Shown in pieces: positions 16,359-25,229 of a stretch of 64,000 nucleotides of DNA; positions within the stretch are counted from its first letter, which is position 1; each line of letters starts with the position of its first letter. Below the pieces are notes generated by a model. That model was given only the letters and a program-made list of their open reading frames with translations. It searched no databases and was not told where the DNA came from. Origin of the DNA: Limnohabitans sp. 2KL-17 (GTDB lineage: Bacteria; Pseudomonadota; Gammaproteobacteria; Burkholderiales; Burkholderiaceae_C); NCBI RefSeq assembly GCF_003063415.1, contig NZ_NESK01000021.1, positions 1 through 64,000 of the forward strand. Reading direction: 5' to 3'. Position numbers and translations under genes: made by a program.

Positions 16359-17782
16359 TGGCTGACCCCCACCCCACGCCAACCTGGAGCGAGTGGCTGG
16401 TGGATGGCCTGCACCGGCCCGTCCACCTGAAAGACCGCCAGCGCGCTGCGCTGCACCTGATCGACTGGATGGGGTGCGCCCATCTTGGGCAGACCACCGA
16501 GGTCGGCGATGTTTTGCAGCGGTGGTCTCTCAAACAAGCCCCCGGCCCTGTCTGGGTTTGTGGACACGCCGGGTTGAACGCCGCTGAAGCGGCCCGCTGG
16601 CATGGTTCTTTGGGCAGTTGCCATGAGCTCGATGATGTGCACCGCGAAGCGGTGGTGCACTTGGGGGATACGGTTATTCCTGCGGCGCTGGCCATGGCAC
16701 AGCGCGAAAACTCAAGCGCTGACGAATTGCTGCAAGCTCTGGTACTGGGTTATGAAACCGGCATTTTGCTGGGCCTGCTGAGTGGCCCCGCCCACTATGC
16801 CCAGTGGTACAGCACGGCCACCGTGGGCGTCTTTGCCAGCGCCATGGCTTGCGCCAAGTTGCTGAAGCTCGACAAGACGCAAATGCAACACGCGCTGGCC
16901 TTGGCGGGCATGCAGTCGGCCGGGGTTTGGCAATGCCGCCTTGAGCCAGGTCTGGCCAAACAGATGGCCACAGGGCACAGTGCACAGGCGGGACTGGTGG
17001 CGGCCGACTTGGCTGCAGCAGGCATGACTGGGCCCTTGTCGATTCTGGAAGGGCCGCTGGGTTGGCTGAAGGCCACCGGCGCCACACTGGACGCACCACG
17101 CGCACGGTCCTTGCTGCAAGTCGGGGCTGACAGCGCCTGGCGCCTGCACGAGGTCAGCTTCAAGCCCTGGCCCGCTTGTCGGCATGTGCACCCGGCCATC
17201 GAATGCGCCTTGCACCTGCATGCGCAAGGGACCAACCCGGCGCAGATCGACACCCTTAGGCTGGAGACTTATGCCATCGCCCTGTCGTTTGCCGACCAGG
17301 CTTTTCCGCAAACGCCCTTGCAAGGCAAGTTCAGCCTGCAGCATGGTGTGGCCTGGGCGCTGTGCCATGGCAAATTCGGGCTGGAGGCCACCTCGCCAGC
17401 GGGGCTGGCTGATCCCACCTGCGCACAACTGCGCCCACGGGTCCAACTGGTGTGTGGCCAGGCCCAAGAGCAGGCTTATCCGAAAAGATTTGGCGCTCGG
17501 CTCGAAGTGCACCTGAAAGATGGGCGAACAGCAGCCCATGAAGTGCAAAGCGTTTTGGGCGACCCAGAGAACCCCTTGAGTCCCGACCAGGTGAAACAAA
17601 AAGCCCAAGAACTGTTAACCGCCAGCGGCTTGACCAGCCTGCAGGCGCAAGAACTCATAGGGAGTTGTCTGGCGCTGCCTGAAGGCGAAGAACTCGGGTC
17701 TTTGTGGTCCGTGCTGCAGTCGCAGCATCAGTCCCAGAACCCATCCAGCGCACAGGCCAGCGACAGCAAGCGCTCATCCTGA
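16358..17782 (+). CDS. MmgE/PrpD-family protein
   Basis: 474 residues, the family's usual length. The motif LGSCHELDDVHREAVVHLGD corresponds to the family's conserved H-x-LDD-x-H active-site region, followed by VIPAALAMAQRE. Known members dehydrate 2-methylcitrate or decarboxylate cis-aconitate, and many in catabolic operons act on other tricarboxylate-like or branched acids. The reaction here is not predictable. Last gene of the plus-strand operon. Its final 55 bases overlap the 3' end of the converging amidase gene, and no terminator is seen. Confidence 0.88.
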   Translation: MADPHPTPTWSEWLVDGLHRPVHLKDRQRAALHLIDWMGCAHLGQTTEVGDVLQRWSLKQAPGPVWVCGHAGLNAAEAARWHGSLGSCHELDDVHREAVVHLGDTVIPAALAMAQRENSSADELLQALVLGYETGILLGLLSGPAHYAQWYSTATVGVFASAMACAKLLKLDKTQMQHALALAGMQSAGVWQCRLEPGLAKQMATGHSAQAGLVAADLAAAGMTGPLSILEGPLGWLKATGATLDAPRARSLLQVGADSAWRLHEVSFKPWPACRHVHPAIECALHLHAQGTNPAQIDTLRLETYAIALSFADQAFPQTPLQGKFSLQHGVAWALCHGKFGLEATSPAGLADPTCAQLRPRVQLVCGQAQEQAYPKRFGARLEVHLKDGRTAAHEVQSVLGDPENPLSPDQVKQKAQELLTASGLTSLQAQELIGSCLALPEGEELGSLWSVLQSQHQSQNPSSAQASDSKRSS

Positions 17783-19047
17783 CCGGGCGCCGCCAGCAAC
17801 TGGCACGACACCGGCAGACCATTTGTCGGGCAAGGGAACGACAAGGCGGGCGCGCCCAGGATGTTGGCCAGGCAAGCAAAGTCGGCCTGGCTGGCAGGTG
17901 CGGACTGGGTGTGCGCAAAACTGGTTTGCGGTGTGGTCGGTAAAAGCAAGACATCGATGACTGAAAACAAGCGGCTCGCCTGCGCACGCAAACCCAAAAT
18001 GGCCGCCTGACTGCCGAGCCTCTTTTCAGGGCTCAGCTTGGCGCCGTACCAAAGCATCTTTTTCAGGTCCGCGCTCAAGCCCGGCAACTCGGGCCCCAAG
18101 GCACCCAACCAGTAGTCAGCGCCCTCCCACTCGCTCATCAACAAGGCCTGCAAACGGCTGGATGCCGGGCGCCAGTCGGGCAGGCTTGCAGGCTGCAAAA
18201 CAGCCCCCAGCACTTGCAAGCGTTCTTGCGTGGCCTGCCAGGCTTCCAGCACAGCAGGCGCCATCTCCACATCGGTGGTCTGCGGCAACAGGCCAACGCG
18301 CAGGCCCTGCCAGGCAGCTGTCTGGGGCACAGGCCACGAAGACAAGCCCAAGATGCAGCTTGCCGCCTTGGCCAGGTCCAACCCGTTGCTGGCCAGAGCG
18401 CCCGCCACATCCAGGGTGGGGCTCAAAGGCACGATGCCGTCCATGGCCATGCGCGCTTGCGTCGGGATGAAACCAAACACACCGCAATACGCTGCCGGAA
18501 TGCGCACCGATCCCATGGTGTCGGTCCCCAGCGCGATGGTGCACAAGTGATCCGCCACGGCCGCAGCCGAGCCGCCACTTGACCCGCCGGGGGTGAACCC
18601 GTCCCGTAAGGGGTTCATGCACCGGCCGTAAAACGGGTTGTCAGTGGTAGCGCCCAAGGCGGCCTCGTGCATGTTCAGCTTGCCCAGCAAGATCGCCCCG
18701 GCATCGGACAGTCGCTGGTACACCGTGGCAGATTGATCCGGCAAGCGCTGCGAAAAAGCTGCTGTGCCTGCGGTGCAAGGCATGCCGACCACATCGATGT
18801 TGTCCTTCAAGGCCATCGGCACCCCGTCGAGGGGCCCGAGCGGCGCACCCTTTGCCCAGCGCTTGGCACTGGCTTGGGCTTGTTGCAGCGCCAGATCGGC
18901 GGACACATGCACAAAGGCATGCAACTGCGGGTTGCGCTGCTCTGTGCGGGCCAGTTGCGTCCGCGTCAGACTGAGAGGATCGGTCAAGCCCTGTGCATAG
19001 GCATTCTGCAGGGCAGCAGCGCTTAAAAGTAGAGGGTCCTGGCGCAT
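17728..19047 (-). CDS. amidase (amidase-signature family)
   Basis: 439 residues. The Ser-cisSer-Lys triad is visible: the lysine in ALKDNIDVVGMPCTAGTAAF and the serines in PGGSSGGSAAAVAD, with DTMGSVRIPAAYCGVFGFIPT after them. It hydrolyses a carboxamide to acid and ammonia in the cytoplasm. ATG 19047 is used because the upstream in-frame extension to 19167 lies within the DMT gene. It begins six bases after the DMT stop, so the two form an operon. It converges on the CoA-thioester operon, with a 55-base antisense overlap of the two 3' ends, and probably serves the same substrate class. Confidence 0.9.
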   Translation of the reverse strand: MRQDPLLLSAAALQNAYAQGLTDPLSLTRTQLARTEQRNPQLHAFVHVSADLALQQAQASAKRWAKGAPLGPLDGVPMALKDNIDVVGMPCTAGTAAFSQRLPDQSATVYQRLSDAGAILLGKLNMHEAALGATTDNPFYGRCMNPLRDGFTPGGSSGGSAAAVADHLCTIALGTDTMGSVRIPAAYCGVFGFIPTQARMAMDGIVPLSPTLDVAGALASNGLDLAKAASCILGLSSWPVPQTAAWQGLRVGLLPQTTDVEMAPAVLEAWQATQERLQVLGAVLQPASLPDWRPASSRLQALLMSEWEGADYWLGALGPELPGLSADLKKMLWYGAKLSPEKRLGSQAAILGLRAQASRLFSVIDVLLLPTTPQTSFAHTQSAPASQADFACLANILGAPALSFPCPTNGLPVSCQLLAAPGQDERLLSLACALDGFWD

Positions 19048-19052
19048 CTGGA

Positions 19053-19979
19053 TCAGGGCTTGGCGGATGGCTTGGCGCTTGCCGGGTCTGCCGGGCTTGC
19101 AGCCGTGGGCCACAACACCGAAGCGATGGCCACCACGATCAGCAGCACAGCCGCCCAATCTTGCCAATGCAAGGCTTCATTCAGAAAGTAGGCCCCACTG
19201 AATACACCCAGCACAGGAATGAACATCACACTCAGTGTCGATGCAAGAGGCGGCAAACTGCGCGCCAGCGACAGCCAGGCCGCCTGTGCAAAAACAAACA
19301 CCCCGAATGCGTTGTAGAGAATCGACCACCAAGTGATGTCGGGGGGTGGCCCCCAATCGGAGCGCTCAAATACAAAGGCCAAAGCGCTCATGAGCAAGGT
19401 GCTCATGCAGGTCATCCAGAACACAATCGCGAGGGTGGGCACCTGAATGCGGGTGTGCCTGATTTGCTGCGTCCCCAAACCCCAAAAAGCCGCGGCCACC
19501 AGCCCCAGAAAAACGCCCAGGGGCTTGCCGGAAATGCTGCTGAATTCGTGCCAAAGCAACAACACCACACCCAAAGCAGCAGCCCCCACACCCAGCCAGC
19601 CACGCCACTTGAGTGAGGCGCCATACCAGAACACGCCAAACATGGCCGAGAAAATCGGCATGGTGTAACCCAGGATCGCCGCGCGACCACTCGAGAGGTT
19701 TTGTACGGCCAAAATGATCAGGACATGCCAGACCAGCATGTTGGTGGCGACCAGAACAAACAACTCTTTCCAGTCGGCCATCGGGATTTTGAAAGACACT
19801 TTTTTGAAGCAGAGCACCAGCGCCAAAAAAGGCAAGCCCACCCACATGCTCAAACTGCGAAACGACAGCGGTGGAAAACTCGTCACACCCAGCTTGAGCA
19901 TGGGCCAGTTGAAGCCCCAGACCAAAGTCAGGGTGATCAGCAAGGTGATTTGTTGTCGGCTGAGAGTCATGCTGGTCAT
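19053..19979 (-). CDS. EamA/DMT-superfamily permease
   Basis: 308 residues with about ten hydrophobic helices arranged as two EamA repeats. The first begins ITLLITLTLVWGFNWPMLK and the second repeat has AAFWGLGTQQIRH. The family exports or imports small metabolites such as amino acids and their derivatives. The tail is short and alanine/proline rich (AASPADPASAKPSAKP). It is cotranscribed with the amidase, so movement of an amide, acid or amino compound related to that enzyme is likely but unproven. Confidence 0.87.
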   Translation of the reverse strand: MTSMTLSRQQITLLITLTLVWGFNWPMLKLGVTSFPPLSFRSLSMWVGLPFLALVLCFKKVSFKIPMADWKELFVLVATNMLVWHVLIILAVQNLSSGRAAILGYTMPIFSAMFGVFWYGASLKWRGWLGVGAAALGVVLLLWHEFSSISGKPLGVFLGLVAAAFWGLGTQQIRHTRIQVPTLAIVFWMTCMSTLLMSALAFVFERSDWGPPPDITWWSILYNAFGVFVFAQAAWLSLARSLPPLASTLSVMFIPVLGVFSGAYFLNEALHWQDWAAVLLIVVAIASVLWPTAASPADPASAKPSAKP

Positions 19980-20048
19980 GGTAGCTCAGCCCTGCGCCCA
20001 CTGCTGACCAGGCCGGGACATGCGCCAGCGGCATGGCGCGCAGAGGGT

Positions 20049-20945
20049 TTAGCGGGTGCCCAAAACACTCAGGGCCAGCACCAGATCGGCCCAGGCTTTG
20101 GCCTTGTCTGCGGGGGTGCGCAGCAAGCTGGCAGGGTGGTAGGTCACCACCACTGGCACGCCTTGGTAGGTGTGGACTTGTCCGCGCAGCTTGCCCAGAG
20201 GCTCCGATGTTTGCAACACCGACTGCATGGCAAAACGGCCCATGAGCAAAATGACCTTGGGCTGAACCAGGGCCACTTGGCGTGCCAAATAAGGGGCGCA
20301 GGTGCTCAACTCTTGCAAGCTCGGGTTGCGGCGGGCCGGAGGGCGGCACTTGAGTACGTTGGTGATGTAAACACCGCCCTGCCCCTGCGCCTTTCGGCTC
20401 AAGCCAATGGCCTTGAGCATGTTGTCGAGCAACTTCCCCGATGGGCCCACAAAAGGCTCGCCATCGGCGTCTTCTTCTTCACTGGGGGGTTCGCCAATGA
20501 CCATCCAGTCGGCTTGCACATCGCCAACGCCAAACACCGAATTTTTGCGCTGGTCACACAATTCGCAGGCCTGGCAGGTGGCCGCCGCGTCTGCCAATGG
20601 ACCCCAGTCCATGGCCTCCACGCCAGCGGCCAGCGGCTTGCCTCGCAACTCCTCGACCGCTTGAATTTTCACCACCGGCGCTGGGCGCATCGGCGGCGTA
20701 ACGGGCTTGGGTCGTGAGGCAGCCACAAGGCCGGCTGTCGCCTGGGAAGGGCTCGTCTTTTGTGCAACGGGCTCTGCCAAAACGGCTGCTTGTGTTGTGC
20801 CCTGTGCTGTTGCCTGTGGCATGTCTTGCGGCGCCGCACTGTCGGCATGCTGGGGCCACCACACGCGCACACCCATCTCGGCCAGCATGGCGCGTTGGCG
20901 TTCGTTCAGATCAAATCGGGTGGGGTCGCTCATGTTGGTGCTCAC
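20049..20945 (-). CDS. uracil-DNA glycosylase, family 4 (Fe-S type)
   Basis: 298 residues. The C-terminal two thirds are a family 4 UDG: the cluster cysteines CQACELC, then VIGEPPSEEEDADGEPFVG (active-site loop), the cysteine in NVLKCRPPARRNP, STCAPYLARQ and YHPASLLRTP. It removes uracil from deaminated DNA. Residues about 30-95 form an alanine/proline/glutamine-rich linker of low complexity, as often seen in Burkholderiales homologues. ATG 20945 overlaps the rimI stop by four bases (ATGA); ATG 20933 is an alternative. Last gene of the overlapping EamA-tsaB-rimI-UDG operon. Confidence 0.9.
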   Translation of the reverse strand: MSTNMSDPTRFDLNERQRAMLAEMGVRVWWPQHADSAAPQDMPQATAQGTTQAAVLAEPVAQKTSPSQATAGLVAASRPKPVTPPMRPAPVVKIQAVEELRGKPLAAGVEAMDWGPLADAAATCQACELCDQRKNSVFGVGDVQADWMVIGEPPSEEEDADGEPFVGPSGKLLDNMLKAIGLSRKAQGQGGVYITNVLKCRPPARRNPSLQELSTCAPYLARQVALVQPKVILLMGRFAMQSVLQTSEPLGKLRGQVHTYQGVPVVVTYHPASLLRTPADKAKAWADLVLALSVLGTR

Positions 20946-21454
20946 AATTTCAAACTCATCACCACCGCATGCTCACGCTGCTGGCGGTCTGCAGGATAGT
21001 AATCCTTGCGGATGCTGACCTGCCGAAAACCATAGCGCGCGTACACCTGCAAGGCGCGCAGGTTGCTTTGGCGCACCTCCAGCCAGAGCCATTGCGCGCC
21101 CTCATGCCGCGACATGAGCGACAAGGCGTCCAGCATCATGTGGCCCCAGCCCTGCCCCTGGTGAGCTGGCGCCACGGTGATGTTGAGCAAATGCATTTCT
21201 TCAAACCCGCGCATGGCCAAAAAGTAGCCCAGCAATTCGCCATCGAGCCACAGGCATTGGGCGTCAAAGAGCGGGTTGAGCGAATCGCGAAAATTGCCGC
21301 GCGTCCACGGGTGGCCGTAGGCGGTTTGCTCGATGGCGATGACGGCGTCCAGGTCGTCCTGCGTCATGGGGGACAAAGTCACCGCGTTGCGCATCGCCTC
21401 TGAAGGCTGAGGGTGCGATATGGCTTTGCCAGTCCCTGTGCCTGAACGCGTCAT
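20942..21454 (-). CDS. rimI: ribosomal protein bS18-alanine N-acetyltransferase
   Basis: 170 residues, GNAT fold. The acetyl-CoA loop is HQGQGWGHMMLD, preceded by LLNITVAP, and the C-terminal part has WLEVRQSNLRALQVYARYGF, typical of RimI. It acetylates the N-terminal alanine of ribosomal protein S18. It overlaps tsaB by four bases at its start and the UDG gene by four at its end; the tsaB-rimI neighbourhood is widespread. The start given is 21454; residues before LSPMTQDDLDAV may be partly extra. Confidence 0.9.
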   Translation of the reverse strand: MTRSGTGTGKAISHPQPSEAMRNAVTLSPMTQDDLDAVIAIEQTAYGHPWTRGNFRDSLNPLFDAQCLWLDGELLGYFLAMRGFEEMHLLNITVAPAHQGQGWGHMMLDALSLMSRHEGAQWLWLEVRQSNLRALQVYARYGFRQVSIRKDYYPADRQQREHAVVMSLKL

Positions 21455-22227
21455 GTGGGTACCGTGGCCTTTGCGATCGCCGCACTGGCCTTCATGGCCT
21501 CACGTTCGGCGGTGGTGTTGGCGACTTTGTCCCGGATGTACAGCGGCATGGCTTGATCGGCAGACAACGCCAACCCCTGCGCCCACAAAGCAGGTGCCAG
21601 CCGCAGCAAGGCGGTTGCGGTGGGCAAGGCCACGCAACGCTCACCCGCAGGCAAGCGCTCGCCATAAGCGGCAAACGCATTGCCCGCCAGCAGCACAGGG
21701 CCACCCTCAGGCATTTGAATTTTCTCGGGTGCCCCGACCTGCAAGGCCGATGCTTGCTGCCATTGCCCATGATCTTGACCACCCACCGGCTGCCAGTGGT
21801 AGGCGGCGCTGTACACCTCGTCCATGCGGGCATCCAGCAGCGCCAACACGGTCAAAGGGGCATCGGCAGGCAGGGCAGCTGAATGCCTGTGCGTCCAGCG
21901 CGCTTCTTCGGCCACCGCCAACAAGGTGTCAACTGGCAACACCGGCAGATTGGCACCAAATGCCAAGCCCTGCGCCACAGCACAGGCTGTGCGCAAACCG
22001 GTGAACGAACCTGGCCCCCGGCCAAACACGATCGCATCCAATGAAGCCAAAGGCATGTCGGCCTCGGCCAGCATGGCGAGCACCCCCGGGATCAAGCTGC
22101 TGGAAGCCTGTGCGCCACCGGGCAGAGTTTGCGCCCAGACCCGATCACCCCGCGCAACGGCCAAAGACAGCACGTCGGTGCTGGTGTCAAAGGCCAACCA
22201 GCGCCATTCTTTCGTGAGAACGCTCAT
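21451..22227 (-). CDS. tsaB: tRNA threonylcarbamoyladenosine biosynthesis protein TsaB
   Basis: 258 residues, ASKHA-fold partner of TsaD. The N-terminal FDTSTDVLSLAVARGDRVW and GRGPGSFTGLRTACAVAQGLAFG are the family hallmarks. It works in the complex that puts threonylcarbamoyl on A37 of ANN-decoding tRNAs; tsaC of the same pathway is at 27080-28072. It overlaps the upstream DMT gene and downstream rimI by four bases each. The length and C-terminal region match typical betaproteobacterial forms. Confidence 0.93.
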   Translation of the reverse strand: MSVLTKEWRWLAFDTSTDVLSLAVARGDRVWAQTLPGGAQASSSLIPGVLAMLAEADMPLASLDAIVFGRGPGSFTGLRTACAVAQGLAFGANLPVLPVDTLLAVAEEARWTHRHSAALPADAPLTVLALLDARMDEVYSAAYHWQPVGGQDHGQWQQASALQVGAPEKIQMPEGGPVLLAGNAFAAYGERLPAGERCVALPTATALLRLAPALWAQGLALSADQAMPLYIRDKVANTTAEREAMKASAAIAKATVPT

Positions 22228-23246
22228 GGTTTGGCCCCGACTTCAACCACTGGGGTAACGGCCGCGATGACCGTCGGGATGGTCGCCACAGCAGGCTTTG
22301 CGGCTTGTCGTACGCCAAACAAAATACCGCTGGTCACCAGCGCCAGCCCGGCCAGCAGATTCCAGTGCATGGGTTCACCCAGAAACCACACCGCACCCAG
22401 GGCCGCCAAGCCAGGCACCAGGGCAGTGATCATGGTTGATCGCACCGGGCCATAGTGGCGCACCATCTGTGTGAAGGTAATGCCCGAAATGACCACCGAG
22501 CCCATGCCCTGAAACACCGCCTGAAAGGCCACCTCGGTCCAGGGCACCTGATGCAAATGGGTGGGCAACAGCCCCGTGCCGATCAACACCCCATAAACCG
22601 GCACAAAACTCAGAAAAGCAAATGCCGTGATGGCCATGGTGGCACGGACCGCGTCCAGGCCATGGCGACGCACCATCACGCTGTAGCCTGACCAGCAGCA
22701 AGCGGCCACCATGAAGAGCAAGTCGCCCTTCCAGACCTCTCCGCCATCAAACGCCATCATGAGACTCATGCCGCCCACCAACACATCGCCCACCACGATG
22801 AAGCCCAGCCCCACGGCACGCGCCGATGACACTTTCTCACGCAGCAACAGCCAGGCCAGCAACGTGGTCCACAAAGGCAGGCTGCCCGGCATCAGCACCG
22901 CGGCATGCGATGCGGGCGCATAAAAGAAGCCGGCGTAAGCCAACACGGCATAAAGCAACCCGCCCAACAAGCCCGCCTGCACAGTCGGCGCCAGTGGCAA
23001 GGGCGACAGGCCGAACAGCGAGCCCACCTTTTGGCCGGCCTGCCGGGCAGGCCTCATCAGCCACCAGGCCCAGGGCAACAAGATGCTGCTGGCGCCCAAA
23101 ATGCGCGCCAGCGCAATGTCCAAGGGCAACAAACCCCGAGACGCAGAGGCGCGCGCAATGACAATGAAACCAGACCAGATGAGCACCGTGATGACTGCTG
23201 AGGCCACGCCCACGGTTTTTGAAGAAAATCGCATGGCCCGAATCAT
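22224..23246 (-). CDS. EamA/DMT-superfamily transporter
   Basis: 340 residues and ten predicted helices in two EamA halves. The first starts VASAVITVLIWSGFIVIARA, and the second repeat contains GDLLFMVAACCWSGYSVMVR. A short loop with SLFGLSPLPLAPTVQ and a 25-residue tail rich in Ala/Val follow the family pattern. First gene of the four-gene overlapping operon leading to tsaB; its ATG is 41 bases from the divergent dacB start. Substrate unknown. Confidence 0.87.
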   Translation of the reverse strand: MIRAMRFSSKTVGVASAVITVLIWSGFIVIARASASRGLLPLDIALARILGASSILLPWAWWLMRPARQAGQKVGSLFGLSPLPLAPTVQAGLLGGLLYAVLAYAGFFYAPASHAAVLMPGSLPLWTTLLAWLLLREKVSSARAVGLGFIVVGDVLVGGMSLMMAFDGGEVWKGDLLFMVAACCWSGYSVMVRRHGLDAVRATMAITAFAFLSFVPVYGVLIGTGLLPTHLHQVPWTEVAFQAVFQGMGSVVISGITFTQMVRHYGPVRSTMITALVPGLAALGAVWFLGEPMHWNLLAGLALVTSGILFGVRQAAKPAVATIPTVIAAVTPVVEVGAKP

Positions 23247-23287
23247 ACGGCCCCACTTCGCCAGGCGCTGCCCGTTAGACTAAACGC

Positions 23288-24862
23288 ATGACCCTGACCC
23301 ACGCTCGGACCCCTTTTCTCAAGGCCGTGTTGACCAGCCTGCTCACTGTGCTGGTCTGGACCAGCGCAGCGCCTTCAACTGTGCACAGCCAGACTTTGAC
23401 CGAGGCGCCGCTCAACACACAGCCTGGGCGATCCAGCAACGCGGCTTTGCCGACCACCGTGCTGAAAACACTGCGCCAGGCCCAGGTGCCACCCTCGGCC
23501 TTGAGCGTGCTGATCACCCCTTTGCCCGCCGTCACCGCAGCGGGCAGGCCTGCTGCGGCGCAGTCACCCCGCCTGTCGCACCAGCCGCAAACAACGACCC
23601 ATCCGGCTTCGGTCATGAAGCTGTTCACGACCTATGCCGGCTTGAGCTTGCTGGGCCCCCAGCATGTCTGGCAAAACCGTGTGTACGCCGATGGCCCGGT
23701 ACGCGATGGCGTGCTTCAAGGCAACCTGATTGTGCGAGGCAGCGGCGACCCCAAGCTGGTGGTTGAACGCCTGCAAGAGCTATTGGGCCAGGTGATGGCC
23801 GCAGGCGTGCGCGAGGTGCGTGGTGACATCGTGCTCGACCGCAGTGTGTTTGATGTGCGTGAACGCAGCGAACCCTTTGACGACGAGCCCCTGCGCCCCT
23901 ACAACGTGGCACCCGACGGGCTGCTGCTGAATTTCAAGGCGGTGGTCTACAAGTTCACGCCCGATGCCGCCAGCGGGCAAGTGCAGGTGCGCTTCGAGCC
24001 CCCGCTGAAGGGCCTGGAGACGCCCGTGTTGCTGCCCCTGAACGGCGGCAACTGCAACGATTGGCGCAGCCAGCTCAAGGCCGACTTCAGCCAGCCCTTG
24101 CAGGTGCGCTTTGCAGGCAGCTACCCCACACGCTGTGGCGAACGCGAGTGGCCAGTGGCCTACCCCGAGCCCGAACAGTACGCACCCCGAGTGATGCACG
24201 CCATGTGGCTGGGTGCTGGCGGGCAACTGAGCGGTCAAGTTCGTTATGGTGTGCGCCCGTCATCTGCCAGGCTGCTGGTCGAAGCGCCCTCCTTGCCGCT
24301 GAGCGAGGTCATCAAAGACATCAACAAATTCTCCAACAACGTGATGGCGCAGCAATTGTTTTTGACCTTGTCCAGCGAGCTGGGGGCGCCAGGCCGCCTC
24401 GAGGCCTCGCGTTTGCGCCTAGCGCAGTGGTGGCGCAGCGGGTTTGCCCAACAAGAAGAGCCGCTGCTGGACAACGGATCGGGCCTGTCGAGATCAGAGC
24501 GCAGCACAGCGTACGCCTTGACCGCTTTGCTGCAAGCCGCCCACGCTGGGCCGCACGCACAACACTTTGTCGACTCGCTGTCTTTGGCCGGGGTGGACGG
24601 CACCTCCGCGCGCCTGAAAGAGCGCAACCCCCAGTCACCCGTGATCGGCAATGCCTGGCTCAAGACCGGTTCGCTGCGCGATGTGGCCTCTGTGGCCGGT
24701 TATGTGCAAGGCCAAAGCGGCCAACGCTACACGCTGGTGGCCATCGTGCACCACCCCAATGCCAACCAGGCGCGTGCGGCACTCGACCAATTGCTGGAAT
24801 GGACGGTGCGCGACAGCGCCCAAAGCAACGCCCCTCGGTCTGCTCAAGGTCCCAAACCATGA
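23288..24862 (+). CDS. dacB: D-alanyl-D-alanine carboxypeptidase/endopeptidase (PBP4 type)
   Basis: 524 residues with an N-terminal export signal (LTSLLTVLVWTSAAPS). The penicillin-binding motifs are in order: SVMK (HPASVMKLFTTYAGLSLLG), SNN (NKFSNNVMAQQL) and KTG (WLKTGSLRDV). The insert between SxxK and SxN is the large domain typical of class C PBP4. It trims peptidoglycan peptides in the periplasm. The last four bases overlap the SemiSWEET start (ATGA). It is divergent from the EamA-tsaB operon with only 41 bases between, so promoters must overlap. Confidence 0.93.
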   Translation: MTLTHARTPFLKAVLTSLLTVLVWTSAAPSTVHSQTLTEAPLNTQPGRSSNAALPTTVLKTLRQAQVPPSALSVLITPLPAVTAAGRPAAAQSPRLSHQPQTTTHPASVMKLFTTYAGLSLLGPQHVWQNRVYADGPVRDGVLQGNLIVRGSGDPKLVVERLQELLGQVMAAGVREVRGDIVLDRSVFDVRERSEPFDDEPLRPYNVAPDGLLLNFKAVVYKFTPDAASGQVQVRFEPPLKGLETPVLLPLNGGNCNDWRSQLKADFSQPLQVRFAGSYPTRCGEREWPVAYPEPEQYAPRVMHAMWLGAGGQLSGQVRYGVRPSSARLLVEAPSLPLSEVIKDINKFSNNVMAQQLFLTLSSELGAPGRLEASRLRLAQWWRSGFAQQEEPLLDNGSGLSRSERSTAYALTALLQAAHAGPHAQHFVDSLSLAGVDGTSARLKERNPQSPVIGNAWLKTGSLRDVASVAGYVQGQSGQRYTLVAIVHHPNANQARAALDQLLEWTVRDSAQSNAPRSAQGPKP

Positions 24863-25113
24863 ACCTTATTGACTGGGTCGGCTCGCTGGCCGCCTTTTTG
24901 ACAACCGCCAGCTTCATCCCGCAAGTTTGGCAGACCTTTCGCACCCGAGATGTCAGCGGTATCTCTCTGGGCATGTACAGCCTGTTCACTGCAGGCGTTG
25001 CCCTGTGGCTGGTTTACGGCGTGCTGATAATGGCCTGGCCCATCATCATCGCCAACACGATCACCACCAGCTTGGCGCTGATGATTTTGGTGATGAAGCT
25101 GCGTTATCGCTGA
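24859..25113 (+). CDS. SemiSWEET-type PQ-loop transporter
   Basis: 84 residues and three membrane helices, the length of bacterial SemiSWEETs, which work as dimers for sugar transport. The first helix carries the PQ motif TTASFIPQVWQTFRTRDVSGIS, here quoted only to its key residues Pro-Gln and the basic RTRDVSGIS loop. The third helix is IIIANTITTSLALMILVMK. ATG 24859 overlaps the dacB stop, and the same frame is open far upstream inside dacB, which could hide this gene from automatic callers. Sugar as substrate is inferred from the family only. Confidence 0.85.
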   Translation: MNLIDWVGSLAAFLTTASFIPQVWQTFRTRDVSGISLGMYSLFTAGVALWLVYGVLIMAWPIIIANTITTSLALMILVMKLRYR

Positions 25114-25185
25114 TCTTTTCGGAAAGCAATACCTGGGAATGGGTACTTACCCGATACCGTGTTCAGAGTATCTCTCCTACGATAT

Positions 25186-25209
25186 AAAAAGAACAGCCGT
25201 TCTTTTTTT
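25186..25209 (+). terminator. rho-independent terminator after the SemiSWEET gene
   Basis: AAAAAGAAC (25186-25194), loop AGCC, GTTCTTTTT (25199-25207) with more T. The A-run on one side and T-run on the other allow use on both strands, although the next plus-strand gene starts only 20 bases later. It may therefore also act as a leader hairpin of the GDSL gene. Confidence 0.65.
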
Positions 25210-25229
25210 AATAGTACAGGAGACAACCC

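Noticed and set aside
25141..25152. GGGTA-CT-TACCC as a regulatory site
   Set aside because: Stem of five with a two-base loop; too short to stand out from chance next to the real terminator at 25186.
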